Notes under the pieces: generated by a model
Told to the model about the DNA's origin: nothing
Seen by the model: only the letters and a program-made list of their open reading frames with translations
Database searches by the model: none
From: Archaeoglobus neptunius
GTDB taxonomy: Archaea; Halobacteriota; Archaeoglobi; Archaeoglobales; Archaeoglobaceae
NCBI RefSeq assembly: GCF_016757965.1
Contig: NZ_JAEKIW010000005.1
Coordinates: forward strand, 62,001 to 126,000
Direction of reading: 5' to 3'
Length of the DNA: 64,000 bases
Shown: one piece after another, positions 35,408 through 43,131 of the stretch
How the letters are laid out: every line of letters starts with the position of its first letter
Position numbering within the stretch: position 1 is the first letter of the stretch
Translations under genes and position numbers: made by a program

Positions 35408-36093
35408 AACTGCAGAAATTTAAGCTGGAAAATCGCAAGCGGTTCTTGAATCTGATTCCGCGAATGGGTGGAGCATGGAGTATATGGCTCGCATCCACAA
35501 TTATGGGATTGAAATTTTTCTCGATAGAAGGTCTGACTGCCAGCCTGCTGGTTCTTCTCTCTGTCAACTCTCTGCTGGATAAAAGGCCGGGTAAAAGGGG
35601 TCGTGTCTTTCTGCTGATGCTTGCAGCTCTCATCACGTTCGGAATTTTTAAAAATTCGGATTTTCTGGTTGTTGTTATCCCGTACTCCTTGCTCTTTGCC
35701 ATTAACAGACTTACCAGTTCACAGAGATTGTTCATTGTAACCGGTTCTCTGCTTCTTACATTTCCCTTTCCGCTTATGGCAGGATTGTCTGGCGAAATTA
35801 GCCTGAAAATTCTCAGTCCGCTGGTACTGCTCATATCACTGACTATCTTTAACCTGCTCACGGCGGAGTCAGCAATCTTCAGAAAAAGAACAGACTGGAG
35901 GAACTATCTGAGTCTGACAGTTCTCTCATCACTGTTTTACATTCTCGCTCCAGTTTTTGTATTTGCTGCCGTTACGGCCTGCTCACTGTTCGTTCTCATT
36001 TTCTCATCACGCATCACTCTGAAGAAGCTTGGTTTCTCTCTTTTAGGACTGCATCTACTTTATGCGGTTACCTATCTAATCTATATCGATTAA
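35404..36093 (+). CDS. Polytopic membrane protein, weakly YwiC-like
   Basis: This 229-residue protein has about seven predicted membrane segments. The N-terminal segment RMGGAWSIWLASTIMGLKFF resembles the YwiC-like pattern PREHGAWxxxxxPxxxGL, but several residues differ. Loops are basic at the N-terminus and at RPGKRGR. No catalytic residues or known transporter motif are evident. Its start overlaps the ferredoxin stop by 4 nt, so it is translated as part of the same operon, which suggests a membrane anchor or partner for the ferredoxin pair. Function unknown. Confidence 0.65.
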   Translation: MKLQKFKLENRKRFLNLIPRMGGAWSIWLASTIMGLKFFSIEGLTASLLVLLSVNSLLDKRPGKRGRVFLLMLAALITFGIFKNSDFLVVVIPYSLLFAINRLTSSQRLFIVTGSLLLTFPFPLMAGLSGEISLKILSPLVLLISLTIFNLLTAESAIFRKRTDWRNYLSLTVLSSLFYILAPVFVFAAVTACSLFVLIFSSRITLKKLGFSLLGLHLLYAVTYLIYID

Positions 36094-36135
36094 TAGTTTT
36101 ATTTAAATTAACCATCAAAAAATTTAAATATTTTG

Positions 36136-36160
36136 TAAACACAGTTAATAACACTGTTTA
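36136..36160 (+). promoter_or_regulatory. Putative operator before the membrane pair (36173)
   Basis: TAAACACAG and CACTGTTTA form an imperfect inverted repeat around TTAATAA. The right half (ATAACACTGTTTA) is the reverse complement of the AACAGTGTTA box upstream of thiF. It overlaps the expected start site about 25 nt after the TTTAAATA box at 36123-36130, and GGAGGTGG follows just before the ATG. Confidence 0.5.
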
Positions 36161-36172
36161 GGAGGTGGTAGT

Positions 36173-36643
36173 ATGGTAGCACCGGGTATGGAAGCGGGGA
36201 TTCACGTATTTTTTGCACTCCTTTCAGGTTTACTTGGAGCAGCAACTCTTGCTTTACTTGTCAAAAAAGCTGGAGATCTGTCTACAATCAGAATTCTGAG
36301 CTTATTGATTGCCATATTCGTCTGGTTATCCTGGGTAACAGTTATACCGGTCTACACAACAGAGTACGGCACGGACAAGGCAGTGATAAAATCTTTCGAT
36401 GATACGAGAGCAGCACATTCTCTGGGGATGGAGACCAAGGAACACATATTTTACACTGGTCTGATACTTTCTGCACTTCTGCCGATAACTGCTTATTCTG
36501 TAAATCCGGCAGGTGAAGCTGGAAGGAGACTGCTGATATCAATTCTGATCATCCTTCTGCTGGGATTCCTTCTGATGGATGCGCTTGGAGCCTGGATAGG
36601 TCTAGCGGCAAAGCAGGCGTGGATGATGAGGGCAGGTGGTTGA
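36173..36643 (+). CDS. Unassigned membrane protein with conserved-looking histidines
   Basis: This 156-residue protein has four hydrophobic segments. Histidines in membrane-facing positions (AGIHVFFALLSG near 11; AHSLG and KEHIFYTGLIL near 82-93) could be haem or metal ligands, but I do not recognise the family. It has a strong GGAGGTGG ribosome binding site and its own operator-like promoter. The next gene starts 1 nt past its stop, so the two likely form a complex. Possibly a small quinone or cytochrome module; that is a guess. Confidence 0.6.
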   Translation: MVAPGMEAGIHVFFALLSGLLGAATLALLVKKAGDLSTIRILSLLIAIFVWLSWVTVIPVYTTEYGTDKAVIKSFDDTRAAHSLGMETKEHIFYTGLILSALLPITAYSVNPAGEAGRRLLISILIILLLGFLLMDALGAWIGLAAKQAWMMRAGG

Positions 36644-36644
36644 G

Positions 36645-36968
36645 ATGGCGGAGATGAACAGGCCGGGCGTTGTTGTCGGATCCGTTGCAGGATTTGCAGT
36701 GGCAGCGTTATTCAATGCGATACTGGTGGTTGCCAAGGAAACTGACGAGAGCATCTACAAATGGCTGGCAGATACCTTTGGCCATCACTGGGTGGGGCAG
36801 GGAATCCTCGTCATCGCTGTATTCGTGGCTGTCACTCTTGTGAGCATGTGGGGTTATAGAGGGGAGGAGCTTACGGAGAGAGCTGCAAGCAAGCTGGCTG
36901 TAGTAGTTGCAGTATTCTCGCTGCTGAGCGTTGTAATAATAGCAGGTTTCTTCGCCCTGCACCTTTAA
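36645..36968 (+). CDS. Unassigned small membrane protein, partner of the 36173 gene
   Basis: This 107-residue protein has three hydrophobic segments (VVGSVAGFAVAALFNAILVV; GILVIAVFVAVTLVSMWG; LAVVVAVFSLLSVVIIAGFF). A GHHWVGQG motif follows the first segment. The start ATG has GGTGG five bases before it; an upstream GTG in the same frame is less likely. The gene is directly downstream of the other membrane gene and 29 nt from larE. I do not recognise it. Confidence 0.6.
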   Translation: MAEMNRPGVVVGSVAGFAVAALFNAILVVAKETDESIYKWLADTFGHHWVGQGILVIAVFVAVTLVSMWGYRGEELTERAASKLAVVVAVFSLLSVVIIAGFFALHL

Positions 36969-36997
36969 TTTTTTAACTGAGGCAGCGGAAATTAAGC

Positions 36998-37822
36998 ATG
37001 GAGGAAAAACTCGAAAAGTTGAGGAACTTCATTTCCAGTTTTGAGAGCGTAGCTGTCGCTTTTAGCGGAGGGGTTGACAGCTCAACACTGCTTGCTCTCA
37101 CCAAGGAGGTCAATGAGGAAGTTATCGCAGTTACAGCCATCTCCCCCACAACCCCAAGAAAAGATTTGAGGGATGCGGAAAGAATTGCCCGGGAGATCGG
37201 TGTTAAACACGAGTTTATCGAGACAAATGAACTGGAAATTGATGAATTTGTCAGGAATCCCCCTGACAGGTGTTACTACTGTAAAAAGAATCTTCTGACA
37301 GCTCTGGTCAATTTTGCCAGGAGAAGGGGCATTCAGGCAGTGTTCGAGGGTACGAATGCCGATGAGCTGAAAGGACACAGACCGGGATTCAGGGCTGTTG
37401 AGGAGTTCGGGATGGTTTATTCTCCATGGGCAATGTTTGGATTTGCTAAAAAGGAGATCCGTGAGATAGCAAGACAGAGAGGTTTCTCGTTTGCCGACAA
37501 ACCCTCAATGGCCTGTCTGGCGTCAAGAATACCGTTTGGAGAGAGCATAACACAGGAAAGGCTCAGGAGGGTGGAGAAGGCGGAGGAGTTAATTGTGGAA
37601 ATAGTAAATGTCAGGGAGTTAAGGGTGAGGGATTTTGGCAGCATGGCTGTGATTGAGGTTGGCAAAAGTGAGAGGAGAAAACTGTTCAGTGAGGTGGTTA
37701 TGGACTCAATCGTCGATGGTCTGAAGAAGCTCGGATATGAGTATATCCTCTTTGATATGGAGGGATACAGAACCGGTAAACTCTCCGGGTTTAAAGGTCA
37801 CCGTCGCTCGGAGGAGGGTTAG
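36998..37822 (+). CDS. larE: LarE-family sulfur transferase (nickel-pincer nucleotide synthesis)
   Basis: This 274-residue PP-loop enzyme has the ATP motif AFSGGVDSSTLL (23-31), LRDAERIAREIGV, CYYCKKNLL (C92, C95), EGTNADELKGHRPG and the MACLASRIPFG motif with C173. Lactobacillus LarE sacrifices one cysteine at the last position. The additional C92/C95 pair resembles the three-cysteine, [4Fe-4S]-carrying LarE known from other microbes, which is reusable. LarB and LarC are not in the window. It is next to thiF/tusA genes, in keeping with sulfur supply. The start is ATG, 29 nt after the membrane pair. Confidence 0.88.
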   Translation: MEEKLEKLRNFISSFESVAVAFSGGVDSSTLLALTKEVNEEVIAVTAISPTTPRKDLRDAERIAREIGVKHEFIETNELEIDEFVRNPPDRCYYCKKNLLTALVNFARRRGIQAVFEGTNADELKGHRPGFRAVEEFGMVYSPWAMFGFAKKEIREIARQRGFSFADKPSMACLASRIPFGESITQERLRRVEKAEELIVEIVNVRELRVRDFGSMAVIEVGKSERRKLFSEVVMDSIVDGLKKLGYEYILFDMEGYRTGKLSGFKGHRRSEEG

Positions 37823-37842
37823 CAGCGTGGTTTGGAGAGATG

Positions 37843-38127
37843 TCATCTCTGCACGAGCTTTGCCAGTACCTCTCCTTCTTTCGTCAGCCTGATCGACTCC
37901 CCGTCATAAACTATGCAGTCTGCCTTCTCCAGCGTGTCGAGATGGTACTTGAGCAGCTTTACGTCCAGTCCAAGTTCAGCTCTGAGTTCTTCAACTTTTC
38001 TGGGACTTTTTGATAGCTCTTCAAGAATTTTTCTTCTTGTAGAGTTGGCTATTGCCATTTTAAACCTTTTCCGGTACTCTTCCGCCTCCTCCGGAGACCC
38101 GGCTGCAATCCAATCCTCGAACTTCAC
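37843..38127 (-). CDS. ArsR-type winged-helix regulator
   Basis: This 94-residue protein has the ArsR/MarR-like winged helix: FKMAIANSTRRKILEELSKSPRKVEELRAELGLDVKLLKYHLDTLEKADCIV, wing YDGESIRLT. A single cysteine lies in the recognition region (KADCIV), and no metal-binding CxC motif is seen. It is the third gene of the thiF-tusA operon, with 40 bp after the tusA stop. I infer that it binds the palindromic AACAGYGTT boxes, including one at its own operon promoter. Its effector is unknown. Confidence 0.78.
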   Translation of the reverse strand: MKFEDWIAAGSPEEAEEYRKRFKMAIANSTRRKILEELSKSPRKVEELRAELGLDVKLLKYHLDTLEKADCIVYDGESIRLTKEGEVLAKLVQR

Positions 38128-38167
38128 ATATCACCTTCTCAAGAGCGGGATTAAATTTTTTCCGAAT

Positions 38168-38401
38168 CTACTTCTTTCTCACAACTATTCTCCATACATC
38201 GCCATCTCTGCGAACGTCAATAACCTCATGCCCCTCACTTTCAATGCTTTTTGGCACATCTCTCGCTGCAGGCTCGTGATCCACAATAACCTCCAGAACT
38301 TCTCCGCTTTTCATCTCTTCAAGCTTCAATTTTGTCTCGATGAATGTGAAGGGACATACTTCTCCTCTCAGATCAAGCTCGAAGTCTGCATGTTTCCTCA
38401 T
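38168..38401 (-). CDS. TusA-family sulfur carrier
   Basis: This 77-residue protein starts MRKHADFELDLRGEVCPFTFIETKLKLEEM; the CP motif (C16) is the persulfide-carrying cysteine of TusA/SirA. The second half has VIVDHEPAARDVPKSIESEGHEV, the DHEPA stretch of the family. The ATG at 38401 is supported by GAGG six bases upstream; the ATG at 38407 also fits. It overlaps the thiF gene by 29 nt, showing close coupling. It likely hands sulfur from ThiF/other donors to a target such as molybdopterin, tRNA or a sulfur reductase. Confidence 0.85.
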   Translation of the reverse strand: MRKHADFELDLRGEVCPFTFIETKLKLEEMKSGEVLEVIVDHEPAARDVPKSIESEGHEVIDVRRDGDVWRIVVRKK

Positions 38402-39158
38402 ATGCATCCTCTCTCATCTCCTTAATCCCATTTTTTCCACATGCGGGGCAGAATTCGTTTTTACTCACCTCCACAATATCGAAATCGTAGCTGAGCAGGT
38501 CAGCACACAGGATTCTGTTTGTCATCAATTCTCCCATGTTCAGAAAAAGCTTTATGATCTCGTTGGCCTGGAGAAGACCGAAAAATCCGGTTGTAATCCC
38601 AGTAATTCCGGCCTCTCTGCATGTTTGGTAGTCTGAGGGTGCCTCGGGAAGAAAGCACCTGTAGCACGCTGTACCGGGCAGAACCGTCATCAGCTGACCG
38701 AAAAATCTCAGAACTGCAGCGTGAACGAGCGGAACCTTTTCGAGCACGCATGCATCATTGAGGATATATCTCGGCGTGAAACCGTCCGTACAGTCAGCCA
38801 CCACATCATAGCACCTTACAATTTCTCTTGCATTTCTCGGTGTGATGTTGAAGGGGTAAACCTTAACACTCACATCTGGATTCAGCCTTTCAACAAACAT
38901 CGCTGCTGACTCTGCCTTGTTCATTCCCAGATTACCTGCGTGGATCGTCTGTCTGTTCAGATTGGAGATTTCGACAACGTCTCCGTCTGCTATCCCTATC
39001 TTTCCCACCCCCGCAGCGGCAAGATACTGAATCACCGGGCTGCCAAGCCCTCCAGCACCCACCACAAGAACGCTTGAACTAAGCAACCTTTCTTGCTTGT
39101 CTCCTCCAAAGATTATCAACTGTCTGCCGTATCTTTTTATCTGCTCTTTTGAAAGCAT
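38373..39158 (-). CDS. ThiF/MoeB/HesA-type adenylyltransferase
   Basis: This protein of about 261 residues activates the C-terminus of a sulfur-carrier protein by adenylation. It has RYGRQLIIFGG, the ATP motif VVGAGGLGSPVIQYLAAAGVG, DGDVVEISNLNRQTIH, the CYRC and CPACGK zinc pairs, and TCREAGITGITTGFFG with the conserved cysteine. The start is the ATG at 39158 after GGTGA; a GTG three codons upstream is possible. It leads the thiF-tusA-arsR operon, whose promoter carries the AACAGTGTTA operator. The usual carrier (ThiS or MoaD-like) is not nearby. Confidence 0.88.
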   Translation of the reverse strand: MLSKEQIKRYGRQLIIFGGDKQERLLSSSVLVVGAGGLGSPVIQYLAAAGVGKIGIADGDVVEISNLNRQTIHAGNLGMNKAESAAMFVERLNPDVSVKVYPFNITPRNAREIVRCYDVVADCTDGFTPRYILNDACVLEKVPLVHAAVLRFFGQLMTVLPGTACYRCFLPEAPSDYQTCREAGITGITTGFFGLLQANEIIKLFLNMGELMTNRILCADLLSYDFDIVEVSKNEFCPACGKNGIKEMREDAYEETCRLRA

Positions 39159-39177
39159 ACCTCTCACCGATGTATCT

Positions 39178-39198
39178 TAATTATAACAGTGTTAAGTA
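39178..39198 (-). promoter_or_regulatory. Putative operator of the thiF-tusA-arsR operon
   Basis: On the minus strand TTAACACTGTTATAATTAA contains the core of the boxes at 34188 and 36136. It lies about 20 nt before the ATG at 39158 and just downstream of a TTTTAAG TATA-like box (about 39206-39213), covering the expected transcription start. Binding by the operon's own ArsR protein is inferred. Confidence 0.5.
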
Positions 39199-39295
39199 AG
39201 GACTTAAAATTTTTGGTTGGTCAAGAACCTGTAAAATACGTTCAGGCTGTGAGCAGTATCGCAAACTATTAAATGTTTCTCCCGGTACTACCATC

Positions 39296-40450
39296 ATGAA
39301 CTTTGAGCTTACTCAGGAACAGAGGGATATTAAGAATGCTGCAAGAGAGTTTGCAACAAATGAATTCACCAAGGAGAGAGCTGAAGAGTATGACAGAAAC
39401 GAGGAGTTCCCATTTGATCTGTGGAAAAAAGCCTGCGAGCTGGGTTTTATCGGGGTACACTTCCCCGAAGAGTATGGTGGAGCAGGAATGGGCGTTCTTG
39501 AGAACATTTTGATAGTCGAGGAATTCTGCAGAGCGGACAGCACGATAGGCAGTGCCATAATTCTCTCGGATTTCTCGTCTGAGGTTGTGATGAGGTTTGG
39601 CAGCGAGGAACAGAAAAAGGAGGTTCTGCCAAAGGTCGCATCGGGAAATGCCATAACTGCCGGCTGTTATACAGAACCTGAGGCTGGCAGCGATTTGACT
39701 GCAATAAAAACGAAGGCGGAGAAAGATGGCGATGAATGGGTGATTAACGGTACGAAGACGTTCATCACAAACGGCCCGATAGCCGATTATTACGTGGTGC
39801 TGGCTGTAACAAATCCCGATGCTCAGCCCCGCTACAGAGGCTTCACAACATTTCTGGTAAAAAAGGATACTCCCGGACTCAGCACGAACAAGATCACAGG
39901 AAAACTTGGTATAAGGTCGTCTCCAACAGCCGAGGTTGTTTTCAAGGATGTCAGGGTTGACGATTCAGCGGTAATCGGGGAACTGAACAGGGGATTCTAT
40001 CAGGTTCTTGAGTTCTTCGATGAAAGCAGGATTGAGATCGCAGCTCAGGCCTTGGGCATTGCTCAGGGTGCTTTTGACAGAATTGTTGGTTACGTTAAGC
40101 AGAGGAAGCAGTTTGGGCAACCAATAGGAGCTTTTCAGGCACTTCAGCACAGAATAGCCGACATGAAAACTCAGCTTGAAGCAGCAAGACTGCTTATCTA
40201 CAAGGCAGCCTGGAATTATGATCAGGGCAGGATTGATCCGGAGCTGACCTCAATGGCGAAATACTATGCAGGAAAGCTCGCTGTCAGGATATCTGATGAG
40301 GCTGTGCAGATGCACGGTGGGTATGGTTATATAGCTGAATACGAGGTCGAGAGATTTTTCAGGGACGCAAAGATAACAGAAATTTATGAGGGCACGAAGG
40401 AAGTCCAGTTAAACACAATAGCGAGAAGCGTAATAGGCAAATTCAAGTAG
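39296..40450 (+). CDS. Acyl-CoA dehydrogenase
   Basis: This 384-residue FAD enzyme of the acyl-CoA dehydrogenase family has the N-terminal helical domain, YTEPEAGSDLTAIKT, INGTKTFITNGPIADYYVV, the LDESRIEIAAQALGIAQGAF-like region (with F), RKQFGQPIGAFQALQHRIADM, and QMHGGYGYIAEYEVERFFRDAKITEIYEGT with the catalytic glutamate. Substrate chain length is not predictable. It is monocistronic. Archaeoglobus oxidises fatty acids; the ligase at 43132 would supply substrates but is not in the same operon. Confidence 0.93.
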   Translation: MNFELTQEQRDIKNAAREFATNEFTKERAEEYDRNEEFPFDLWKKACELGFIGVHFPEEYGGAGMGVLENILIVEEFCRADSTIGSAIILSDFSSEVVMRFGSEEQKKEVLPKVASGNAITAGCYTEPEAGSDLTAIKTKAEKDGDEWVINGTKTFITNGPIADYYVVLAVTNPDAQPRYRGFTTFLVKKDTPGLSTNKITGKLGIRSSPTAEVVFKDVRVDDSAVIGELNRGFYQVLEFFDESRIEIAAQALGIAQGAFDRIVGYVKQRKQFGQPIGAFQALQHRIADMKTQLEAARLLIYKAAWNYDQGRIDPELTSMAKYYAGKLAVRISDEAVQMHGGYGYIAEYEVERFFRDAKITEIYEGTKEVQLNTIARSVIGKFK

Positions 40451-40492
40451 CACATCAGATACCTTTTTATATATTTTTAAGACTTTGTTTTA

Positions 40493-41527
40493 ATGGTGAA
40501 AAAGGTTGTTCTGGTTATAGACAGGGACGATGACCTCGGTCAAAAAGCTGGCATATCTTCACCTGTAATCGGAAAGGATAATGTGGTTTCTGCGGCAGTA
40601 AGGCTTGGAACTGCTGATCCCGAAGATTCGGATGTGAACGCTCTGTTTGCGGCTGTTAAGGTTTATGATGAACTCAAGAATGCCGGAGAAGATGTGGAGG
40701 TTGTGGTGGTTTGCGGGGACAAGAGTGTTGGTGTCGTTTCGGATTCTAAAATTGCCGACCAGCTGGACAGGGTGATGATGCGCCTCCACCCGTCAAGTGC
40801 GATTGTTGTTACAGACGGATCGGAGGACGAGTTCGTGCTGCCAATAATTTCATCGAGGGTTAAGATCGATTCAGTTCACAGGGTGGTGGTAAAGCAAAGC
40901 AGGACGATAGAGAGCACGTACTTCATGATCAGAAGAATGTTAAACGATCCGAAAATTGCAAGAATTACCCTCGCACCGATAGGTATGATATTTCTCGTGT
41001 ATGCCATATTTCTGGTTTTACAGCATCCTGAGTGGGGTCTGGGAGGTATAATCTTCTTCCTGGGGATTTATTTCATGGTAAAAGCCTATGGCTGGGAGAA
41101 GAATATCGGCGAGTTCTTGGATTCTGTAAGGATATCTCTTGTTGAGGGTAGACTATCGTTTGTGTTTTACGTCACATCTGCAATTCTGCTTATCATCAGT
41201 ATAGTCAACGGATTCAATGCTTCTGCGAACATCATAAATCCGTCGGAGGCTGTGGCAAACTTCGTATTTTTCAGCACCTGGTGGTTTGTTCTTTCGGGCA
41301 TATTTTCCCTGCTGGCAAAGGCTGCCGATGCCTACGCAGAGAACAGAAAGGTTTCAAAGTACTTTACGATGATATTCCTTCTCATCGCCTTTGGTCTGCT
41401 CGTCTGGGCGTCCTCGTCATATGTGCTGAACCCCAAATCTCCAAACTCTATCCAGCAGCTAGGAGGTGCTATATTTGGAGCGATACTTATCGCTGCTATC
41501 GGAGTTTTCACTCTAAGAAGGTTTTGA
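40493..41527 (+). CDS. DUF373 family membrane protein
   Basis: This 344-residue archaeal protein has an N-terminal soluble alpha/beta domain (to ~150: VVLVIDRDDDLGQKAGI, KVDELKNAG-like, VVVVCGDKSVG, KVDSVHRVVVKQSRTIESTY) and about six membrane segments after residue 155. It matches DUF373, an archaeal family of unknown function with a conserved RDDDLG motif. The start ATG follows CTTTTTATATATTTTTAAG, a clear promoter. It overlaps the convergent taw3 gene by 20 bp. Confidence 0.83.
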   Translation: MVKKVVLVIDRDDDLGQKAGISSPVIGKDNVVSAAVRLGTADPEDSDVNALFAAVKVYDELKNAGEDVEVVVVCGDKSVGVVSDSKIADQLDRVMMRLHPSSAIVVTDGSEDEFVLPIISSRVKIDSVHRVVVKQSRTIESTYFMIRRMLNDPKIARITLAPIGMIFLVYAIFLVLQHPEWGLGGIIFFLGIYFMVKAYGWEKNIGEFLDSVRISLVEGRLSFVFYVTSAILLIISIVNGFNASANIINPSEAVANFVFFSTWWFVLSGIFSLLAKAADAYAENRKVSKYFTMIFLLIAFGLLVWASSSYVLNPKSPNSIQQLGGAIFGAILIAAIGVFTLRRF

Positions 41528-42083
41528 GAGCTTTTATCTCCTTGAACAGTCTTTCGAGTTTCTGCTTTCCCTTACTTAGCTTTTTGTTGGCCAGCGCAAC
41601 AACCTCTTCAAGATAACTCTCCGAAATTATTAACCGACCACTCCTCGCTATCGGCAGTTCGATTCTTTCAAGTGAGGCTATTTCGACGACATGGTTCTTC
41701 AGAGAAATGATACCGGATCTTCTGAAACCGGTGTTGTTCGCCACCTTCATAATAACTTCCGCAAATTCAATATTTTTGCACGAGAGGTGGATTATGGGTG
41801 GATACTGAATAAACCAGCTTAGAAATCTCCCCCTCTTCGCGGCCTCCACAACTTCCTCCTTGCCCACCTTACAGTGCCACTTGCCCAGAAAGGATGATCT
41901 CTGCTTATCTCCGATCTCAGGAGTATCTATAACAGCTATCCTCCCGCTGCAGCTTGAGAGAGTTACAAGACCTTCGATGGAGTTGATCAGATCAAGAAGC
42001 GGTACTATGTCTTTATCAACCTCTCCACTTCTTTTCGCTGCAATGTACCTTTCAAGTTTGTCTTTCCTGTAGCGCTCCCACAT
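41508..42083 (-). CDS. taw3: tRNA wybutosine-synthesis protein Taw3/Tyw3
   Basis: This 191-residue enzyme methylates the N-4 of 4-demethylwyosine at position 37 of tRNA-Phe. Motifs are the LVTLSSCSGRIAVID region with the conserved SSCSGR, GKWHCKVG, PIIHLSCKN and a C-terminal coiled coil. The start ATG overlaps the rfcS stop (TGATG); the preceding GTG in frame is disfavoured. It is expected to be co-transcribed with rfcS. Confidence 0.88.
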   Translation of the reverse strand: MWERYRKDKLERYIAAKRSGEVDKDIVPLLDLINSIEGLVTLSSCSGRIAVIDTPEIGDKQRSSFLGKWHCKVGKEEVVEAAKRGRFLSWFIQYPPIIHLSCKNIEFAEVIMKVANNTGFRRSGIISLKNHVVEIASLERIELPIARSGRLIISESYLEEVVALANKKLSKGKQKLERLFKEIKALKTFLE

Positions 42084-43042
42084 CACTTCTTTGCAAGTGT
42101 GCAGAGATACGCTAAATATGCATCAAGCTGAATCCTCTCGTTTGCTCCTTCTGTGAGTCTGAAGTCAATCTCTCCGAGCTTGTCTATCAGGTAAACTTTT
42201 ACCTTCTCGTTTACTGGCAGCGATATGATCTCTCTGAAAAGCTGCGATACTATGTCCTCTCCACTCATCCCGTATTCAATCATGAGTCTGTCAAGCATCT
42301 GTCTTGCCTCAAGGAAGTTGCCCTTCAGAGCAGTTTCTATGAGCTGGCCAAGTTCTTCAGGTTTGGCAGTTGCTGTTATCTGATAGATTGTATCAGCATT
42401 GATTTCCTCGCCGATGGCAGCAGCTCCCTGCAGGGCGTTGATTGCTTTTCTAAAATCTCCGCCGGAGATATACAGCAGGGCCTCAAGCCCATCCTCGGTT
42501 ATCTTCACACCCTCCTTTTCGCATATCTCCAGTAACCTTTTTTTCATCGCCTCTTTAGGAACAGGACGGAATTTGAACACTGCACACCTGCTCTGTATCG
42601 GCTCTATAATGCGGCTGACATAATTACAGCTGAGAATAAACCTGCAACTCTTTGAATACATCTCCATGGTTCTTCTCAAGGCAGCCTGAGCATCTGCAGT
42701 CAGTGCATCAGCCTCATCGAGAAATATTATTTTGAATGGAGCGCCACCAATCGGTGCAGTTCTGGCGAATTCCTTTATTTTGTGCCTCACCACGTCTATT
42801 CCTCTTTCATCGCTGGCGTTCATCTCTATGAAGTTGTCTCTCCAGTTTTCGCCGAACAGGTCTCTTGCGAGGGCTATGGATGTTGCAGTCTTGCCAGTAC
42901 CGGGTGGACCTGAAAACAGAAGGTGAGGAATGTTTTTCCTTTCAGCGTAACCCCTGAGTCTTCTGATAACATCCTCCTGACCAACGACCTCATCAAGCGT
43001 CCGGGGGCGGTATTTTTCTACCCAGATCTCAAAGTTTTCCAT
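42083..43042 (-). CDS. rfcS: Replication factor C small subunit
   Basis: This 319-residue AAA+ clamp-loader subunit has the Walker A motif SGPPGTGKTATS, the DEADALT Walker B, the sensor RFILSCNYVSRIIEPIQSRC with the arginine finger SRC, and the C-terminal collar region. It loads the PCNA clamp. Length and order are those of archaeal RfcS. The large subunit gene is not in the window. The gene starts just upstream of the taw3 gene and reads from its own promoter region near 43050. Confidence 0.96.
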   Translation of the reverse strand: MENFEIWVEKYRPRTLDEVVGQEDVIRRLRGYAERKNIPHLLFSGPPGTGKTATSIALARDLFGENWRDNFIEMNASDERGIDVVRHKIKEFARTAPIGGAPFKIIFLDEADALTADAQAALRRTMEMYSKSCRFILSCNYVSRIIEPIQSRCAVFKFRPVPKEAMKKRLLEICEKEGVKITEDGLEALLYISGGDFRKAINALQGAAAIGEEINADTIYQITATAKPEELGQLIETALKGNFLEARQMLDRLMIEYGMSGEDIVSQLFREIISLPVNEKVKVYLIDKLGEIDFRLTEGANERIQLDAYLAYLCTLAKK

Positions 43043-43131
43043 CGGTGCTATTTATCGTCTCATGCATAAAAACTCTGCTGTTACAAAACCAAGGTGGATG
43101 GAAAAGTTTAATGACGTGATGATGACCCATG

